From NCBI GenBank assembly GCA_016707585.1, contig JADJHL010000011.1, positions 186,001-250,000 on the forward strand: 64,000 nucleotides of DNA. The letters run 5' to 3'. The notes under the pieces were generated by a model that was given only the letters and a program-made list of their open reading frames with translations, was not told where the DNA came from and made no database searches. A program made the position numbers and the translations under genes. The DNA is from Ignavibacteriales bacterium. GTDB taxonomy: Bacteria; Bacteroidota; Ignavibacteria; Ignavibacteriales; Ignavibacteriaceae. Position 1 is the first letter of the stretch, and every line of letters starts with the position of its first letter. Below, piece after piece: positions 34,570 through 44,010 of the stretch.

Positions 34570-36372
34570 ATGAAAAACTTTTTACTTGTGATGATTTTAA
34601 TTTCCGCGCAAGCTTTTGCACAATACACAACACCAAATACAGGTGTTAACTGGAATCTTGATGATCTTGTTACAAACTCAGCCGGAGTTGTAACCGGAAC
34701 ATTTCCTAATTATGCAATAACCAATAAAATAACAATTTCAACAAATGATAGAGTTTATATTAATCCAGGAACAACAGTTTTGTTTTCTGGCTCAACTTCG
34801 GGATTTGATATTGATGGGAAATTTTGGGCAGTAGGAACGCAAATAGATTCTATTATATTTTCATCATCATTGCAGGATTCATTAGGAAATGCGTATAACG
34901 GCTTTTACTTTTTAGAAAACTCAGTTGATTCAGCATGTATGATCAGCTATGCTAGAATAGAGTTTGCTTATTATGGTTTTAGATGTTTGAATGCAAATCC
35001 AACATTATCTAATTCTTATTTATGGAAATGCAGGAGAGGTGTTCAGTTAAGTTCATCAAGTCCAGCAATTTTAAGTAGTGTAATTGAGCGGAGTTATGAA
35101 TATGGAATTACAATGACACTTGGTTCATCACCATTGATTGAAGGCAATACCTTAATTAAAAATAATACACAAGGTACTTCAGCAAAAAATCAAATCAGTG
35201 TTGGATTGCAAGGAAACAACTCACCAATTGTTCGTGATAATATTATTTACGGCGGTTCAAGCATTCCAACCGGCGGCATCAGTCTTTGGGTTAGCGGCTC
35301 AACATCTTTTTCAGATATGATTATTGAAGGAAATGAAATTTATAATAATGGTTTTGGCATTTCACTTTACAGTACTTCTGATGGAGTTATAAATGCAGTT
35401 GTAAAGAATAATAAAATCTATAACAATAATATTAATCCAAATGCGCTGGTTTCTGGAAGTGGAATAAATGTTAATGGAAGTCCATTTAACACTCCAATTA
35501 TTACACAGAATGAGATCTATGGAAATTGGTGGGGAATAACTATTCAAAACGGGACTACAGTTCAGGCAGGTCCAAATCCAAACTTAGGGAATATTGAAAA
35601 CGCAGATACTACAGATGATGGACAAAATATTTTTTATGGAAATATTCAAGGAATAGATACTTTTGATGTTTATAACAATTGCACAAACGATATATATGCT
35701 CAGAATAATGATTGGGGCGTTTACGATTCAACTTTGATAGAGACTCACGTTTATCATAAAGTTGATAATAATCTTCATGGCTTAATAAAGTTTATGCCTT
35801 TCTCAGCTTCTATTCCTGTTGAGCTTACTTCTTTTACAGCAAATGTGGTTGAAGGAAATGTTGTTTTAAATTGGATAACCGCAACGGAATTAAATAATTC
35901 CGGTTTTGATATTGAGAAATCGATTGATAATTCAACCTGGAATAAGATTGGATTTGTAAACGGAAATGGAACCTCTACAGAAATTCATAATTATTCATTT
36001 GCAGATCAAACTCCTTTTGTTGGAACATCTTATTACAGATTAAAACAAATTGATTTTGATGGAACAACTGAATACTCAAATACAATTGAAGTTACATTTG
36101 GTGCAATTTCAGAATTTGCTTTGGATCAGAATTATCCAAATCCATTTAATCCAAGCACAAAAATTAATTACTCAATCAAAGAAAAAAGTAATGTAGAGTT
36201 AAAGATTTTTGATTTACTCGGAAGTGAAATTGCAACACTGGTAAATGAAGAAAAATCTCCAGGAAATTATGAGGTATTCTTTGATGCTTCAAAATCATCT
36301 AGTGGAGTTTATTTATACTCAATAAAGGCCGGCAGTTTTGTACAAACACGCAAAATGTTGTTGATGAAGTGA
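34570..36372 (+). CDS. Secreted right-handed beta-helix protein with T9SS sorting tail
   Basis: A 600-aa protein with a signal peptide (about 1-17). Residues about 40-400 form parallel beta-helix coils with repeated short N-rich turns (such as IYNNGFGISL, NKIYNNN, NEIYGNWWGI), the pectate-lyase/NosD type fold. An FN3-like segment (about 415-510) and the T9SS type A tail with NYPNPFNPSTKINY follow. No catalytic residues can be assigned; it may bind or cleave polysaccharide. It lies 25 bp after the broken ATPase gene and ends at a bidirectional terminator. Its last 168 residues are nearly the same as in the M28 peptidase. Confidence 0.88.
   Translation: MKNFLLVMILISAQAFAQYTTPNTGVNWNLDDLVTNSAGVVTGTFPNYAITNKITISTNDRVYINPGTTVLFSGSTSGFDIDGKFWAVGTQIDSIIFSSSLQDSLGNAYNGFYFLENSVDSACMISYARIEFAYYGFRCLNANPTLSNSYLWKCRRGVQLSSSSPAILSSVIERSYEYGITMTLGSSPLIEGNTLIKNNTQGTSAKNQISVGLQGNNSPIVRDNIIYGGSSIPTGGISLWVSGSTSFSDMIIEGNEIYNNGFGISLYSTSDGVINAVVKNNKIYNNNINPNALVSGSGINVNGSPFNTPIITQNEIYGNWWGITIQNGTTVQAGPNPNLGNIENADTTDDGQNIFYGNIQGIDTFDVYNNCTNDIYAQNNDWGVYDSTLIETHVYHKVDNNLHGLIKFMPFSASIPVELTSFTANVVEGNVVLNWITATELNNSGFDIEKSIDNSTWNKIGFVNGNGTSTEIHNYSFADQTPFVGTSYYRLKQIDFDGTTEYSNTIEVTFGAISEFALDQNYPNPFNPSTKINYSIKEKSNVELKIFDLLGSEIATLVNEEKSPGNYEVFFDASKSSSGVYLYSIKAGSFVQTRKMLLMK
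35866..36366 (+). repeat. T9SS tail module, copy 2 (inverted repeat of 17350-17850)
   Basis: Encodes the FN3-like segment and sorting tail of the beta-helix protein. Both copies are the same distance, 506 bp, from module start to stop codon. Long stretches are base-for-base identical to the complement of the first copy, for example around the YYRLKQIDFDGT codons. Confidence 0.9.
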
Positions 36373-36411
36373 TTAAATTATTCAAACATTGATTATATAA
36401 TCTTTAAAACT

Positions 36412-36446
36412 AAAACGTCCCGAAATTAATTCGGGACGTTTTTTTT
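36412..36446. terminator. Bidirectional Rho-independent terminator
   Basis: A 10-bp stem ACGTCCCGAA/TTCGGGACGT with an ATTAA loop is flanked by A4 on the left and T8 on the right. It lies between the convergent beta-helix and outer membrane protein genes and can serve both. Confidence 0.9.
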
Positions 36447-36469
36447 CAATCGATCACAACAACTAATTT

Positions 36470-37159
36470 TTATAATCCAAAATTTAAACCAGCCATAAAT
36501 CTAAATTCATATTTAGGTTGATTGATTGCGTTATCTGCATCAGTATATGTATAATCTTCTCTTCCACTAACCTCTGTTCCATCAGGGTTGTAAGCAGAAT
36601 CGTGTCCACCAATTTGAGAGTCAAAGTAATAATCAAAGCCACCGGAAAAAACTAGACTTAGGTTTGGGCTTATGCCAAAATATGTTTCTAGACCTGCGCC
36701 AACACCAAATTGAGAAGTTGTTATATCAAAAAATTCATTACCACCAACAAATTCAAATGTTGATGTGTGCATAGAATATCTTGGGCCAACCATCAAATAA
36801 GATTTTCTTATGTTAAGAATATTAATTGGATAAGCAAAATCTAATCTTAAGTCAAAATTATGACCAGATTCAGCAGGATCTCCATTAGTATTATCATTAA
36901 TAAAAATACGCCTAGCATCTAAAGGATTGCCAGGTTCTCTTAAATTGAAACCACCGCTAAACTTTACGGCCAAAGGAATGTCATAAGAAAACTCAGATAT
37001 GGTTCCTGAAATATTAACACCAAAATTATTTGTATAACCAAATAAAACTCCAAATGAAAATTTAGGGGTTGCAGCTAATGGTGGAGCAGTTTTTTGCGCT
37101 ATAACATTTGAGCTTATAAAGAGTAGTACAAAAGCAACTATAAAGATTTTGCGAAGCAT
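36470..37159 (-). CDS. Outer membrane beta-barrel protein
   Basis: A 229-aa protein with a signal peptide (about 1-21, ending NVIAQ). Alternating strands such as FSFGVLFGYTNNFGVNISG and YEFRFMAGLNFGL are typical of small outer membrane barrels (about eight strands). No named family was recognised and no ligand can be given. It is alone on the minus strand with a shared terminator. Confidence 0.7.
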   Translation of the reverse strand: MLRKIFIVAFVLLFISSNVIAQKTAPPLAATPKFSFGVLFGYTNNFGVNISGTISEFSYDIPLAVKFSGGFNLREPGNPLDARRIFINDNTNGDPAESGHNFDLRLDFAYPINILNIRKSYLMVGPRYSMHTSTFEFVGGNEFFDITTSQFGVGAGLETYFGISPNLSLVFSGGFDYYFDSQIGGHDSAYNPDGTEVSGREDYTYTDADNAINQPKYEFRFMAGLNFGL

Positions 37160-37387
37160 CTTTTGCCTCCGTTAATTTATGATTGAATATATGATTTAAT
37201 TTCCAGTTCGAGTTATTATTGTATCAATTTTTGTACAAGGAAAATTGATATTAAAAGTTTGGATTTTGATTTGTTTTAAATTGTTTGATGTAAAGATTTC
37301 CTTTTGCAAAAGAAAAATTTAGACAATACAAAAATTTTTTTATAAAATTTTGACGACGATTATGGCGTACAAATTAAATTTTAAAAG

Positions 37388-37410
37388 TCCCTTCTCCTTA
37401 GGAGAAGGGA
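37388..37410. repeat. TCCCTTCTCC-TTA-GGAGAAGGGA palindrome
   Basis: A 10-bp perfect stem with a TTA loop lies about 20 bp beyond the stop codon of the T9SS cytochrome gene. It is the longest member of the CTTCTCC-TTA-GGAGAAG family in the window. It is followed by ATTAGGGATGAGGGTC, which recalls the GTTAGGGTAAGG flank at 29352. Confidence 0.75.
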
Positions 37411-37430
37411 ATTAGGGATGAGGGTCTTTT

Positions 37431-39341
37431 TTATTTTAGCAATATCATCTTTCTAACTTCTCTAAAAACATTTTTATTGTTTGATGTTATTGCTTCCATC
37501 TTATAAAAATATAATCCGCTTGCAAAACTGCCAGCATTAAAAGTAACACTATAATTGCCAACAGTTTTGAACTCATCAATAAGTGTTGCTAATTCATTTC
37601 CAAGAACATCATACACTTTAATGCTAACTTTACTTGGTACTGAGATTTGATAAGCAATTTTTGTAGCTGGGTTAAACGGGTTTGGATAATTTTGTGATAA
37701 AGAAAAATCCTTTAAAGTGCTCACATCATTTGCAACATCAGTTACAAAAACATTTAATGAATCTGAAACCATTATAAACGGAATGTTTGGAAGATTATTA
37801 TACATCCCAACAAACTGTGTAATATCAGGCTCGCTTATACTTGCAAACTGTTCAACTGCTCTTGGTTTGATAGTCTGAAAACAAACTTCTGCAAAAACTT
37901 TATAAGTCGTTTCATTTGTAACGGGTACTCTATAATTAACAATATCACTGCCCGTTCCTTCTGTCAGATTTTCAGTATTAAAATTTTCATCGATTGAAGC
38001 CGATCCAATTATTGCAACGGTATCATAACTTATGTGAGTTGTTGTAAATCCTTTTGGTGGAATTCTATTATCTTTTATATATGACGAAGCTCTAAGCAAA
38101 GTATACGTTACCGAATCATCAACATCTTTCATTACGCCTTCATAAATCTGTGATTGATTTTCTTCTGTGATCAAATCATAATGCGGTTCAAAATCAGAAT
38201 TCAATCCAACTATTTCTCCAAACTCATTCCATTTTCCGGATTCATAAACAATATTATTTTGTGGATCTGAAACTGTTAAGTGAATCCACATTCTTCTAAA
38301 TGGAATTCCGGATGGAATTTTATGTCCTGTTTTATTTTCGATCTTTACAAAAACATTTAAAGAATCATTTTCATAAGTTGTGGTGATAAACAAATCAACA
38401 GCATTTTTTGTAAGATTTTCTTCTGCTCTTGCAATTGTTGAATCAAAATTTTCTGATGTTGCTGTTAACCCCAAAGTTTGAATATTATTCTTTAACATAT
38501 TTAGCATATAAACATTTCCACCAACAAAAAAATGTTTGCGGAATGGTGTCCGATAAACCTGGTGCGATTGTGGAACTGAAGCGATATCAACAGAATCCAA
38601 AATCATCGGCATATGGCAATCCTGACAATTAATATTTTGTGATGGATAAATGCTATTCTTCCATTCGATGTAAGGAGTTTGTTCAGGAAAATTTCCTGCA
38701 ATTTGTCCTTGATTATCTAAATAAGGAGTAAACAACGTATGGCAAGTTGCACATAATTCAGATTTACTCATATGTGTTGTATATACAGGAAGAAAAGTTG
38801 CCATTTCAATCATTGCGTTTAATTCGGGATCTGGATATGGACCAAATAAAATACTATCGGGACCAATATGATAATTACCTGAGTAAGAAGTTACCATTCC
38901 AAAATTATCTGGCTGAATCTGGTGGCAAACAGTACAGCTTACACCATCATTCGCAATTGGATCAGCTTTCATTTCAGCCATAGAATAATTTGATTGACCA
39001 TTAAACATTGCTTCAGTAAATCCCATTGGTGAATGACATTTTGTACACGTTGTTTCTATGGTTTGCTGCAAAGTTGGAAATCTGTGAACTTCTTCTGCAA
39101 CAACAGCACGCCAAAAAGGATCTTTAGTAGCATTTGCCATCATCGTTGATCGCCAATGAGAAATTGGAGAAACATCCAGACCGTTTACTGTCATTACAAC
39201 GCCATCACTTGCATGACAGACTTCACAAATTCCAGATCCGGCAAAAAGTGTAGTTCTGCCAAAAGGTAAAGGATCGCTTTGTGCAAACAAAATTACCTGG
39301 CTAATTATTATTAGTAATGCAATGTCTAAAAATTTTTTCAT
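37431..39341 (-). CDS. Multihaem (five CxxCH) c-type cytochrome with T9SS sorting tail
   Basis: A 636-aa protein with a signal peptide (about 1-20). Five haem motifs are seen in the N-terminal half: CEVCH, CTKCH, CTVCH, CATCH and CQDCH (between about residues 38 and 245). A beta-rich region without Cys follows (about 300-540). The last 80 residues are a T9SS tail with NYPNPFNPATKIAYQ. Haem must be attached in the periplasm before T9SS moves the protein to the cell surface, so this may be a surface electron carrier. The related cytochrome c554-type proteins carry electrons in nitrogen or metal respiration. The gene is monocistronic. Confidence 0.92.
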   Translation of the reverse strand: MKKFLDIALLIIISQVILFAQSDPLPFGRTTLFAGSGICEVCHASDGVVMTVNGLDVSPISHWRSTMMANATKDPFWRAVVAEEVHRFPTLQQTIETTCTKCHSPMGFTEAMFNGQSNYSMAEMKADPIANDGVSCTVCHQIQPDNFGMVTSYSGNYHIGPDSILFGPYPDPELNAMIEMATFLPVYTTHMSKSELCATCHTLFTPYLDNQGQIAGNFPEQTPYIEWKNSIYPSQNINCQDCHMPMILDSVDIASVPQSHQVYRTPFRKHFFVGGNVYMLNMLKNNIQTLGLTATSENFDSTIARAEENLTKNAVDLFITTTYENDSLNVFVKIENKTGHKIPSGIPFRRMWIHLTVSDPQNNIVYESGKWNEFGEIVGLNSDFEPHYDLITEENQSQIYEGVMKDVDDSVTYTLLRASSYIKDNRIPPKGFTTTHISYDTVAIIGSASIDENFNTENLTEGTGSDIVNYRVPVTNETTYKVFAEVCFQTIKPRAVEQFASISEPDITQFVGMYNNLPNIPFIMVSDSLNVFVTDVANDVSTLKDFSLSQNYPNPFNPATKIAYQISVPSKVSIKVYDVLGNELATLIDEFKTVGNYSVTFNAGSFASGLYFYKMEAITSNNKNVFREVRKMILLK

Positions 39342-39559
39342 ATTAGATTTTCCAATAAAGAATTTGGTTTGATTTTAATGATGATTCTCTGCTAAAATGC
39401 TTAAAAATTTTATAATAAAAAAAAGAAGTTAATAAGTTTGCCCTGGATTCTATATCTATTAGTAGACAAATCTTTGGATTTTGAATATTTTTCGCATAAA
39501 TCTATCCCAAAATTTTCTTGTTTGTCATAATAATTAATCCTATTTTTGAGCCAGTGATT

Positions 39560-39582
39560 CGCCCCGTTGAGGGCGTTTTTTG
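39560..39582 (+). terminator. Leader hairpin with T tract directly before rimP (attenuator-like)
   Basis: CGCCC (39560-39564) pairs with GGGCG (39571-39575) across a 6-nt loop, and a T6 tract follows. The rimP ATG is only 5 nt further on. A terminator placed inside the leader of the rimP-nusA operon fits the attenuation seen for such operons in other bacteria, where NusA feeds back on its own synthesis. Confidence 0.65.
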
Positions 39583-39587
39583 TTAGT

Positions 39588-40043
39588 ATGGATATAATTA
39601 AAGAAAATATTATTCGAATTTCGAGCGAAATAGCAGAAAAGCTTGGCTATTTTGTAATTGAAATATTGTATAGAGGCGATAACAGAAAAAGGATTATCGA
39701 AATTTATATTGATGCTGAAAAAAACATCAACGCTGATGATCTTGCGGAGATTAGCCGCGAAATTAATTCTGCTATGGAAGAACAAGATCTTTTAAAAGAT
39801 TCTTACAGGTTGGAAGTTTCATCACCCGGCGTTGATAGACCGCTAAAATTTCTTAAACAATACCCAAAGCACATCAATAGAAATTTTGAGATCGTTTATA
39901 AAACCAGTGAAGCAGAAAATAAGTTTACTGGAAAGTTAATTTCAATTGAAAGAGATGAATTAACATTTCACTCAAGTGGTAAAGATATTTTAATTAAATT
40001 TAATCAGATAACAACTGCAAAAGTTATAATTAGTTTTTCTTAG
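39588..40043 (+). CDS. rimP: Ribosome maturation factor RimP
   Basis: A 151-aa RimP, needed for late 30S subunit assembly. The GYFVIEILYRG and RLEVSSPGVDRPLKFLKQY segments are family signatures. I chose the ATG at 39588; an upstream TTG would run through the leader hairpin. It heads the rimP-nusA-infB-rbfA-truB-ribF-rpsO-pnp cluster and is 16 bp from nusA. Confidence 0.93.
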   Translation: MDIIKENIIRISSEIAEKLGYFVIEILYRGDNRKRIIEIYIDAEKNINADDLAEISREINSAMEEQDLLKDSYRLEVSSPGVDRPLKFLKQYPKHINRNFEIVYKTSEAENKFTGKLISIERDELTFHSSGKDILIKFNQITTAKVIISFS

Positions 40044-40059
40044 TAATAGGAGATAATAA

Positions 40060-41307
40060 ATGAATAGTGAGATTGTCGAATCCTTTGCACAGATGGTAAG
40101 GGAAAAAGGCATTGATAAAGACGTACTCGGTGGTATTCTCGAGGAAATATTTGGTTTGCTTGTAAAGAAAAAATTTGGTGAAGAAGCAAAGTTTGATGTA
40201 GTTGTTAATATGGATAGAGGCGATATAGAAATATTTCTTGAAAGAGAAATTGTTGATGTTGTTGAAGATCCAAACAAACAGATTAGCCTTGCTGAAGTGA
40301 ATAAAAAAGGAAACGACGACGATCTTGAAGTTGGTGAAGACTTTGTTGAAAAAATTGAACTTGCTACTTTAGGTAGAAGACTTGTTGTTCTTGCAAAGCA
40401 AAGTTTAAATCAAAAAATACGCGAACTTGAAAAAGAAATTATCTACAACGAATACAACGAATTACTTGGTGAAATTGTTGTTGGTGATATTTACCAGATA
40501 AGAAAAAATGATATTCTTGTTAACCATAATAAGAATGAACTAATACTGCCGCGAAACGAACAGATACCTTTTGAAAAATATAAAAAGGGAGAAACAATTC
40601 GTGCGATAGTAAAAGAAGTTAGAAAAGGAAACAGCGGACCTGTAATTGTTATTTCAAGATCAGATAATATGTTTTTAAGAAGATTATTTGAAATTGAAAT
40701 TCCGGAAATTTATGATGGAATAATCGAAATAAAATCAATTGCACGTGAACCTGGTGAAAGAGCTAAAATTGCTGTTGAATCTCAGGATACAAGAATTGAT
40801 GCTGTTGGTGCTTGCGTTGGAATGAAGGGCGTAAGAATTCACGCAATTGTGCGCGAGCTTAATAATGAAAACATAGATGTTGTAAATTATTCTGATGATC
40901 CGATTTTATTTATCCAAAAATCTTTAGCTCCAGCTAAATTGAAAAAAATTGAGTTGGATGAAGAAGAGAAAAAAGCAATTGTTACTGCTGATAGCGACCA
41001 GGTTTCATTAATAGTTGGAAGAAACGGTGTTAATATCAGGCTTGCAATGAAGCTTACAGGATATGATATAGAAATCTTACGTGAAGAAAAACCATTTGAA
41101 GAATACGAAGAAGATATCGAGCTTATCGATCTTAAAGAAGAACTTGGCGTTGAAGTTTATGAAATTCTTATCAATCACAGATATGATACAGCAATTGAAG
41201 TATTAACTGCAGGACCAGAAAAGTTGAAAGAGATTGAAGAGTTTGATGAAGCAAAAATTGAAGAGATTTTAGAGATAATTAAATCGCAGTTTGAAGAAGA
41301 AGATTAG
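40060..41307 (+). CDS. nusA: Transcription elongation/termination factor NusA
   Basis: A 415-aa NusA. It has the N-terminal RNA polymerase-binding domain, an S1 domain (about 135-200), and two KH domains including ACVGMKGVRIHAIVREL and VGRNGVNIRLAMKLTGYDI. A C-terminal helical part of about 60 residues follows. It binds RNA polymerase and nascent RNA, promoting pausing and intrinsic termination. AGGAG precedes the ATG. It is followed by infB after 22 bp. It lacks the long acidic repeats of enterobacterial NusA, as usual in this group. Confidence 0.97.
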   Translation: MNSEIVESFAQMVREKGIDKDVLGGILEEIFGLLVKKKFGEEAKFDVVVNMDRGDIEIFLEREIVDVVEDPNKQISLAEVNKKGNDDDLEVGEDFVEKIELATLGRRLVVLAKQSLNQKIRELEKEIIYNEYNELLGEIVVGDIYQIRKNDILVNHNKNELILPRNEQIPFEKYKKGETIRAIVKEVRKGNSGPVIVISRSDNMFLRRLFEIEIPEIYDGIIEIKSIAREPGERAKIAVESQDTRIDAVGACVGMKGVRIHAIVRELNNENIDVVNYSDDPILFIQKSLAPAKLKKIELDEEEKKAIVTADSDQVSLIVGRNGVNIRLAMKLTGYDIEILREEKPFEEYEEDIELIDLKEELGVEVYEILINHRYDTAIEVLTAGPEKLKEIEEFDEAKIEEILEIIKSQFEEED

Positions 41308-41329
41308 TCCAAGAAAAGGTAATTATTAA

Positions 41330-43984
41330 ATGTCTGAAACAAAATCGCCAAAAGTTAGGTTATATAAATACGCCACGGAGATTAATCTTTCGTCTGAAAA
41401 TCTTATTGAGTTTTTAAAAACTAAGGGACACGAAGTAAAATCTCATCAATCAATTCTATCGGAAGAAATGATAGTTGAGATTAATGCGCACTTTAAGAAA
41501 GATATAGAAAAAGCTGAACAGCATTATAAAAAAATTGCTGAGTTCAATAAGAAACGTGCAGACAAGTCTGATAAAGATGAAAAAGTAGTTAAGATTGAAG
41601 AAGAAGAATCTGTTCAAGAAGAAGTAAAAGATATTGTAATTACTGATGCGCCGGTTGAAGAAAAACAAGAAGAAGTTGAAGCTCCAGTTGTAGAAGTTAT
41701 TGAAGCAGTTGATCAACCGATTGCAGAAGTTGAAAAACCTGAGGAAGCAATAGCTGTTGAAGCAAAACCAGAAGTGGCGGCTCCTGTTACTCCAAGTAGA
41801 TTTGTTTCACCAAAAGATACAGAAGCCGGTAAAAAAAGAGGATTAACTGTTGTTGGTAAAATAGATCTTGGTGAAGATAAAAAACAAAAACAACAGGTTA
41901 AAAGACTTCCAACTTCTCAAGCAGCACCAGTTGTTAAAAAAGTTGAAACCACAGACTCTGTTGCTGATGCAATCAAGAAAAAGAAAAGACCAAAGACTAA
42001 AAAGAAAACCACAACCGAAGTTGCTCCTGTTGAAGAACCAACGGCAGTTAAAAAGAAAAAACGTGTAAAGAAATTTGAGATTGATGAAAAGGATGTAAAG
42101 GCAGCTATCAAACAAACTATGCTTAGTATGGATGATACTGTAACTACTAATAGAGCAGCATCAAGGAAAAAGAAAAGAAGAGAAAGAGAAGCAGAAGAAG
42201 AAAGATTACAGGAGCTTAAAACTTTAGATTCAAAAGTAATTCGTGTAAACGAATTTATTGCAGTTAGCGAACTTGCTAACTTAATGGAAGTTCCGGTTGG
42301 TGATGTAATTTCAAAATGTATCGGGCTTGGTTTGATGGTTTCTATAAACCAAAGACTTGATGTTGAAAATATTACGCTTGTTGCAGATGAGTTTGGATTT
42401 CAAGTTGAATTTCAAAAAGAATATACCGCTGAAATTCTTGAAGATATTGAAGACGATGAAGAAGATTTACAAACCCGACCACCGGTTGTTACAATAATGG
42501 GCCACGTTGATCATGGTAAAACATCTTTGCTTGATTATATAAGAAGAACAAATGTTGTTGCGGGAGAATCTGGTGGAATTACTCAACACATTGGTGCATA
42601 TCGCGTTGATGTTGGTGGTGGAAAACAAATCGCATTTCTTGATACTCCAGGTCATGAAGCGTTTACAGCAATGAGAGCACGAGGTGCACAACTTACAGAC
42701 ATAGTTGTTCTTGTTGTTGCCGCTGATGATGCAGTAATGCCTCAAACAGTTGAAGCACTAAATCATGCACAAGCTGCAGGTGTACCAATTATTATTGCAA
42801 TAAATAAAATTGATAAACCAGGCGCAAATCCTGATAAGATTAAACAACAAATGGCTGATAGAAATGTACTTGTTGAAGATTGGGGCGGAAAATACCAATC
42901 AGTACAGCTTTCTGCAAAATCAGGATTGAATGTTGATTTACTTTTGGAAAAAATTATTCTTGAAGCAGATTTGCTTGATTTAAAAGCAAATCCAGATAGA
43001 CTTACACGCGGTGCTGTTGTAGAAGCAGAGCTTGATAAGGGACGTGGAATTACTGCTACAATTCTTGTACAAAAAGGTACGCTAAGAGTTGGCGATCCTT
43101 TTGTTGCCGGAATTCATCACGGAAAAGTTAGAGCGATGTTTGATGAACGTGGAAACAAAGTAAAAGATGCTCCGCCATCAACACCGGTTTTGGTTTTAGG
43201 ATTTGAAGGCGCGCCCCAAGCTGGTGATACTTTTATTGTTCTTGAATCAGAGCGCGAAGCTCGTGAAATAAGTTTGAAGAGACAGCAATTAAAACGTGAA
43301 CAAGATCAGAAACAAGTTCATCATATCACTCTTGATGAAATTGCAAAACAAATTAGCATCGGCGGAGTTAAAGAACTTGCACTTATTGTAAAAGGCGATG
43401 TGGATGGTTCTGTTGAAGCTCTTGCTGATTCATTAATGAAATTGAGTAATCAGGAAGTTATTGTTCGTGTAATCCATAAAGGCGTAGGTGGAATTTCGGA
43501 AAGTGATGTTTTACTTGCAGCTGCATCAAATGCAATTATAATTGGGTTCCACGTTCGCCCAAATATCAATGCACGTAAACTAGCAGAAAATTCTAAAGTT
43601 GATATAAGACTTTACAGCGTTATCTACAACGCAATAAGTGAAGTTAAATCAGCATTAGAAGGCTTACTATCTCCATTGATTTCTGAAGAAGTGACTGGAA
43701 CAATTGAAATTCGTGATACATTTAAAGTTCCAAAATCAGGAACAGTTGCCGGATGTTATGTGCTTGATGGAAAGATTACAAGAAATAATAAGATTAGATT
43801 AATTCGTGATGGAATTGTAATCCACGAAGGTGGAATTGGAAACTTAAGAAGATTTAAAGATGATGTTAGAGAAGTTGATGCCGGTTATGAATGCGGATTA
43901 AATATCGAAAACTTTAACGATATAAAAGTTGGTGATATAATTGAAGCGTTTAAACTTGTTGAAACAAAGAAAACACTTGCGTAA
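41330..43984 (+). CDS. infB: Translation initiation factor IF-2
   Basis: An 884-aa IF-2. The N-terminal IF2-N helix is followed by an acidic, Lys/Glu/Pro/Val-rich low-complexity linker (about residues 85-290). The GTPase domain then has GHVDHGKTS (about 390-398), DTPGHEAF and NKIDKPG. Domains II-IV bind fMet-tRNA. It delivers initiator tRNA to the 30S subunit with GTP. It is cotranscribed between nusA and rbfA. Confidence 0.98.
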   Translation: MSETKSPKVRLYKYATEINLSSENLIEFLKTKGHEVKSHQSILSEEMIVEINAHFKKDIEKAEQHYKKIAEFNKKRADKSDKDEKVVKIEEEESVQEEVKDIVITDAPVEEKQEEVEAPVVEVIEAVDQPIAEVEKPEEAIAVEAKPEVAAPVTPSRFVSPKDTEAGKKRGLTVVGKIDLGEDKKQKQQVKRLPTSQAAPVVKKVETTDSVADAIKKKKRPKTKKKTTTEVAPVEEPTAVKKKKRVKKFEIDEKDVKAAIKQTMLSMDDTVTTNRAASRKKKRREREAEEERLQELKTLDSKVIRVNEFIAVSELANLMEVPVGDVISKCIGLGLMVSINQRLDVENITLVADEFGFQVEFQKEYTAEILEDIEDDEEDLQTRPPVVTIMGHVDHGKTSLLDYIRRTNVVAGESGGITQHIGAYRVDVGGGKQIAFLDTPGHEAFTAMRARGAQLTDIVVLVVAADDAVMPQTVEALNHAQAAGVPIIIAINKIDKPGANPDKIKQQMADRNVLVEDWGGKYQSVQLSAKSGLNVDLLLEKIILEADLLDLKANPDRLTRGAVVEAELDKGRGITATILVQKGTLRVGDPFVAGIHHGKVRAMFDERGNKVKDAPPSTPVLVLGFEGAPQAGDTFIVLESEREAREISLKRQQLKREQDQKQVHHITLDEIAKQISIGGVKELALIVKGDVDGSVEALADSLMKLSNQEVIVRVIHKGVGGISESDVLLAAASNAIIIGFHVRPNINARKLAENSKVDIRLYSVIYNAISEVKSALEGLLSPLISEEVTGTIEIRDTFKVPKSGTVAGCYVLDGKITRNNKIRLIRDGIVIHEGGIGNLRRFKDDVREVDAGYECGLNIENFNDIKVGDIIEAFKLVETKKTLA

Positions 43985-44010
43985 ATATTTTTAGATTGTG
44001 CGGTACATAA

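Noticed and set aside
17350..36366. Inverted repeat as the ends of a large transposon
   Set aside because: The repeats lie inside coding tails and keep the reading frame, there is no transposase between them, and the genes inside are ordinary.
41456..42115. Antisense open frames rich in Phe inside infB
   Set aside because: They are the mirror of the Lys/Glu-rich IF-2 linker. The composition is an artefact of the coding strand.
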